Shown here: one piece after another, positions 5,271 through 6,200 of the stretch
How the letters are laid out: each line of letters opens with the position of its first letter
Position numbering within the stretch: the stretch's first letter is position 1
Assembly (NCBI GenBank): GCA_025464915.1
Contig: JAODNF010000326.1
Location: 1 to 6,200, forward strand
Length of the DNA stretch: 6,200 bases
Direction of reading: 5' to 3'
Origin: Frankiales bacterium
GTDB taxonomy: Bacteria; Actinomycetota; Actinomycetes; Mycobacteriales; SCTD01
Notes under the pieces: generated by a model
Database searches by the model: none
Told to the model about the DNA's origin: nothing
What the model saw: the letters and a program-made list of their open reading frames with translations, nothing else
Made by a program: the position numbers and the translations under genes

Positions 5271-5545
5271 CAGTTGTTGGACCCGCTGACGGCGGGCTTC
5301 ACGTCGACGAGGTAGACCAGCCCCGCGACCGCGGCGAACGGCCCGATGAACGAGCCGACGAACCCGAGCATCAGCGCGACCAGGATGGCGGCGAGCAAGA
5401 TCCCGGTCCAGAGCGGCTTGGTGAGCTTGCCGTGGGCGACGAAGGCCGTCGCCGGCCGGCGGACCGCGTCGGCCAGCGCGATCACGCACAGCACGACGAC
5501 CGCCATGTCGACGGCGAACAGGAACCAGTACTCGGCGGTGGCCAC
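5267..5545 (-). CDS. DUF2516 family small membrane protein
   Basis: The 92-residue product starts MATAEYWFLFAVDMAVVVL and has three predicted membrane helices (about residues 6-27, 45-62 and 64-81). A short positively charged loop (DAVRRPATAFVAHGKLTKPLW, 26-46) lies between the first two, and the protein ends VYLVDVKPAVSGSNNW. This size, loop and 'YLVDVxPA' ending fit the actinobacterial DUF2516 family, whose function is unknown; M. tuberculosis Rv0476, next to hbhA (Rv0475), is to my knowledge a member. The GTG at 5545 is chosen because GAGGA lies 7 bases upstream and the hydrophobic family sequence begins there; the frame stays open to 5854, but that part crosses a terminator hairpin and is low-complexity Arg/Pro/Ser. 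It follows the HbhA-like gene and overlaps the hydrolase gene by four bases. Confidence 0.88.
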   Translation of the reverse strand: MATAEYWFLFAVDMAVVVLCVIALADAVRRPATAFVAHGKLTKPLWTGILLAAILVALMLGFVGSFIGPFAAVAGLVYLVDVKPAVSGSNNW

Positions 5546-5552
5546 GCGCCCA

Positions 5553-5557
5553 TCCTC
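5553..5557 (-). promoter_or_regulatory. Ribosome binding site of the DUF2516 gene
   Basis: GAGGA on the minus strand, 7 bases before the GTG at 5545, decides the start of this small membrane protein. It lies only about 10 bases beyond the foot of the upstream terminator hairpin. Confidence 0.6.
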
Positions 5558-5567
5558 ACATGAAACG

Positions 5568-5621
5568 CCGCGACCCCCGTCGCTCAGGCCCAAGGGGGTA
5601 GGCCGAGCGCGGGGGTCGCGG
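5568..5621 (-). terminator. Long terminator-like hairpin between the HbhA-like and DUF2516 genes
   Basis: A perfect 12-base stem (5568-5579 with 5610-5621) continues, after a single-base bulge, as CGCTC with GAGCG (5581-5585 with 5605-5609). After a second bulge it continues as GGCC with GGCC (5587-5590 with 5601-5604), closing on a 10-base loop. On the minus strand the hairpin is followed by GCGTTTCATG, with a short T run, so it fits an intrinsic terminator for the HbhA-like transcript. It ends 22 bases before the DUF2516 start codon. Confidence 0.75.
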
Positions 5622-5630
5622 GTGGTGCGG

Positions 5631-5653
5631 CAGCAGGACGGGGGTTCCTGCTG
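5631..5653. repeat. Small inverted repeat after the HbhA-like stop codon
   Basis: CAGCAGGA (5631-5638) and TCCTGCTG (5646-5653) form a perfect 8-base stem with a 7-base G-rich loop. It lies 13 bases past the HbhA-like stop codon and before the larger terminator hairpin. It may protect the mRNA 3' end or help termination. Confidence 0.5.
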
Positions 5654-5666
5654 AGGGGAAAGCGAT

Positions 5667-6200
5667 CTAGCCGAGCTTCTCGGCGGCGTCCTCGACGGCG
5701 TCGACGGTCTTCTCGGCGGCCTTCGTGGCCTTCTTGGCGGTCGCGGTGGCGGACTTGGTGGTGGACTCCGCCTTCTTGGCGGTGGCCTTGACCTCGGCGA
5801 CGGCGGCCGTGGTGGACGGCTGCTTGCGGATCTGCGCGACGAGCTTCTCGCCACGGGCGGCGAGCTTCTCGTAGTAGGCGGTGACGTCGGCCTGCGCCTT
5901 GGTCGCCTTGGCGGTCAGCTCGGCCTGCAGCTTCTTGGCGGACTCGGTCGTGCTGGCCGGGAGGCCCTTGACCTGGGCCGGGACGGCCTTGACCTGGGCG
6001 GTGCGCTCGGTGCGGGCGGCCCCCACCTTGGCGGTCAGCTCGGCCTGGAACTTCTTGAAGGAGGCGGGGAGCTCCTTGACCTGCTCGACGTAGAGGTCGA
6101 CGACGCCGGCCGCGGCGAACGCGGGCTTCTTGGCCTCGTCGAGGTCGATGACCTCGGGGATCTTGATCTCGGGGAGCTTGGGGAGCTTGTCGGTGAGGGT
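5667..6200 (-). CDS. HbhA-like (heparin-binding haemagglutinin-type) protein, 5' end outside window
   Basis: The minus-strand frame is open from the window end to the TAG at 5667-5669, giving 177 visible residues; the GTG at 6026 is internal, since family-like sequence precedes it. The visible part runs from a Pro/Lys-rich start (LPKLPEIKIPEVIDLDEAK), through AAAGVVDLYVEQVKELPASF, a long Ala/Lys/Glu helical stretch likely to form a coiled coil, and AYYEKLAARGEKLVAQIRKQ, to a Lys/Ala/Thr-rich tail ending VEDAAEKLG. This matches the plan of mycobacterial HbhA: coiled-coil body, 'YxELxERGExxLxxLR' helix, Lys/Ala-rich C-terminus. HbhA is a surface adhesin binding heparan sulfate; in environmental actinobacteria the role is unknown and binding polyanions or surface organisation is only an inference. 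The tail here is less purely KKAAPAKK-like than in M. tuberculosis. The following DUF2516 gene supports the identity. Confidence 0.83.
   Translation of the reverse strand, partial: TLTDKLPKLPEIKIPEVIDLDEAKKPAFAAAGVVDLYVEQVKELPASFKKFQAELTAKVGAARTERTAQVKAVPAQVKGLPASTTESAKKLQAELTAKATKAQADVTAYYEKLAARGEKLVAQIRKQPSTTAAVAEVKATAKKAESTTKSATATAKKATKAAEKTVDAVEDAAEKLG
5906..6047. repeat. Direct repeat inside the HbhA-like gene
   Basis: An identical 22-base sequence occurs at 5906-5927 and 6026-6047, exactly 120 bases (40 codons) apart, encoding LQAELTAK/FQAELTAK-type segments. QVKxLPAS also recurs (near 6060-6083 and 5952-5975), at a 36-codon offset. Together they indicate a degenerate internal duplication of about 36-40 residues in the coiled-coil part. 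Confidence 0.7.

Noticed and set aside
5271..5489. Upstream extension of the hydrolase to 5489
   Set aside because: It overlaps DUF2516 in another frame with Arg-rich sequence and adds nothing to the fold; the GTGA overlap start at 5270 fits better.
5546..5854. Upstream extension of DUF2516 to 5854
   Set aside because: It would cross the terminator hairpin and the HbhA-like gene in another frame, giving low-complexity Arg/Pro/Ser sequence; the GTG at 5545 has a good ribosome binding site.

Overview
The window is very GC-rich, with short intergenic gaps, GTG starts and strongly G/C-biased third codon positions, as expected of a high-GC actinobacterium. An SsgA/SsgB-family cell-division regulator and an HbhA-like gene next to a DUF2516 gene are both actinobacterial markers. 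Together they suggest a Nocardioides-type member of the Propionibacteriales; the genus is an inference. The region reads as ordinary chromosome: I see no insertion sequence, phage gene, tRNA, rRNA or CRISPR array.

Left half, all on the plus strand: (1) the 3' part of a large TPR-repeat protein cut by the window start (1-1038); (2) a YdfG-like short-chain dehydrogenase (1061-1771); (3) a class I SAM-dependent methyltransferase (1764-2552) that overlaps it by 8 bases; (4) a 170-base gap with two near-identical 58-base hairpin elements; (5) an MgtC/SapB-family membrane protein (2723-3358); (6) a tightly linked small helical protein of unknown function (3369-3797), followed by a strong hairpin terminator.

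Right half, all on the minus strand: an HbhA-like lysine/alanine-rich protein enters from beyond the window end (6200-5667). It is followed by a terminator-like hairpin, a small three-helix membrane protein of the DUF2516 family (5545-5267), an alpha/beta-hydrolase-fold protein coupled to it by a GTGA overlap (5270-4557), a 190-base regulatory gap with two perfect palindromes, and the SsgB-like regulator (4366-3944). The two halves converge at about 3800-3940.

Functional links are modest. The SDR and methyltransferase are probably co-transcribed and translationally coupled, as are the MgtC gene with its small partner and DUF2516 with the hydrolase. I recognise no new multi-gene system. The most noteworthy items are the paired 58-base hairpin repeats, the terminator just upstream of DUF2516, the palindromes before the ssgB-like gene, the hydrolase without an obvious catalytic histidine, and a tandem duplication inside the HbhA-like protein.
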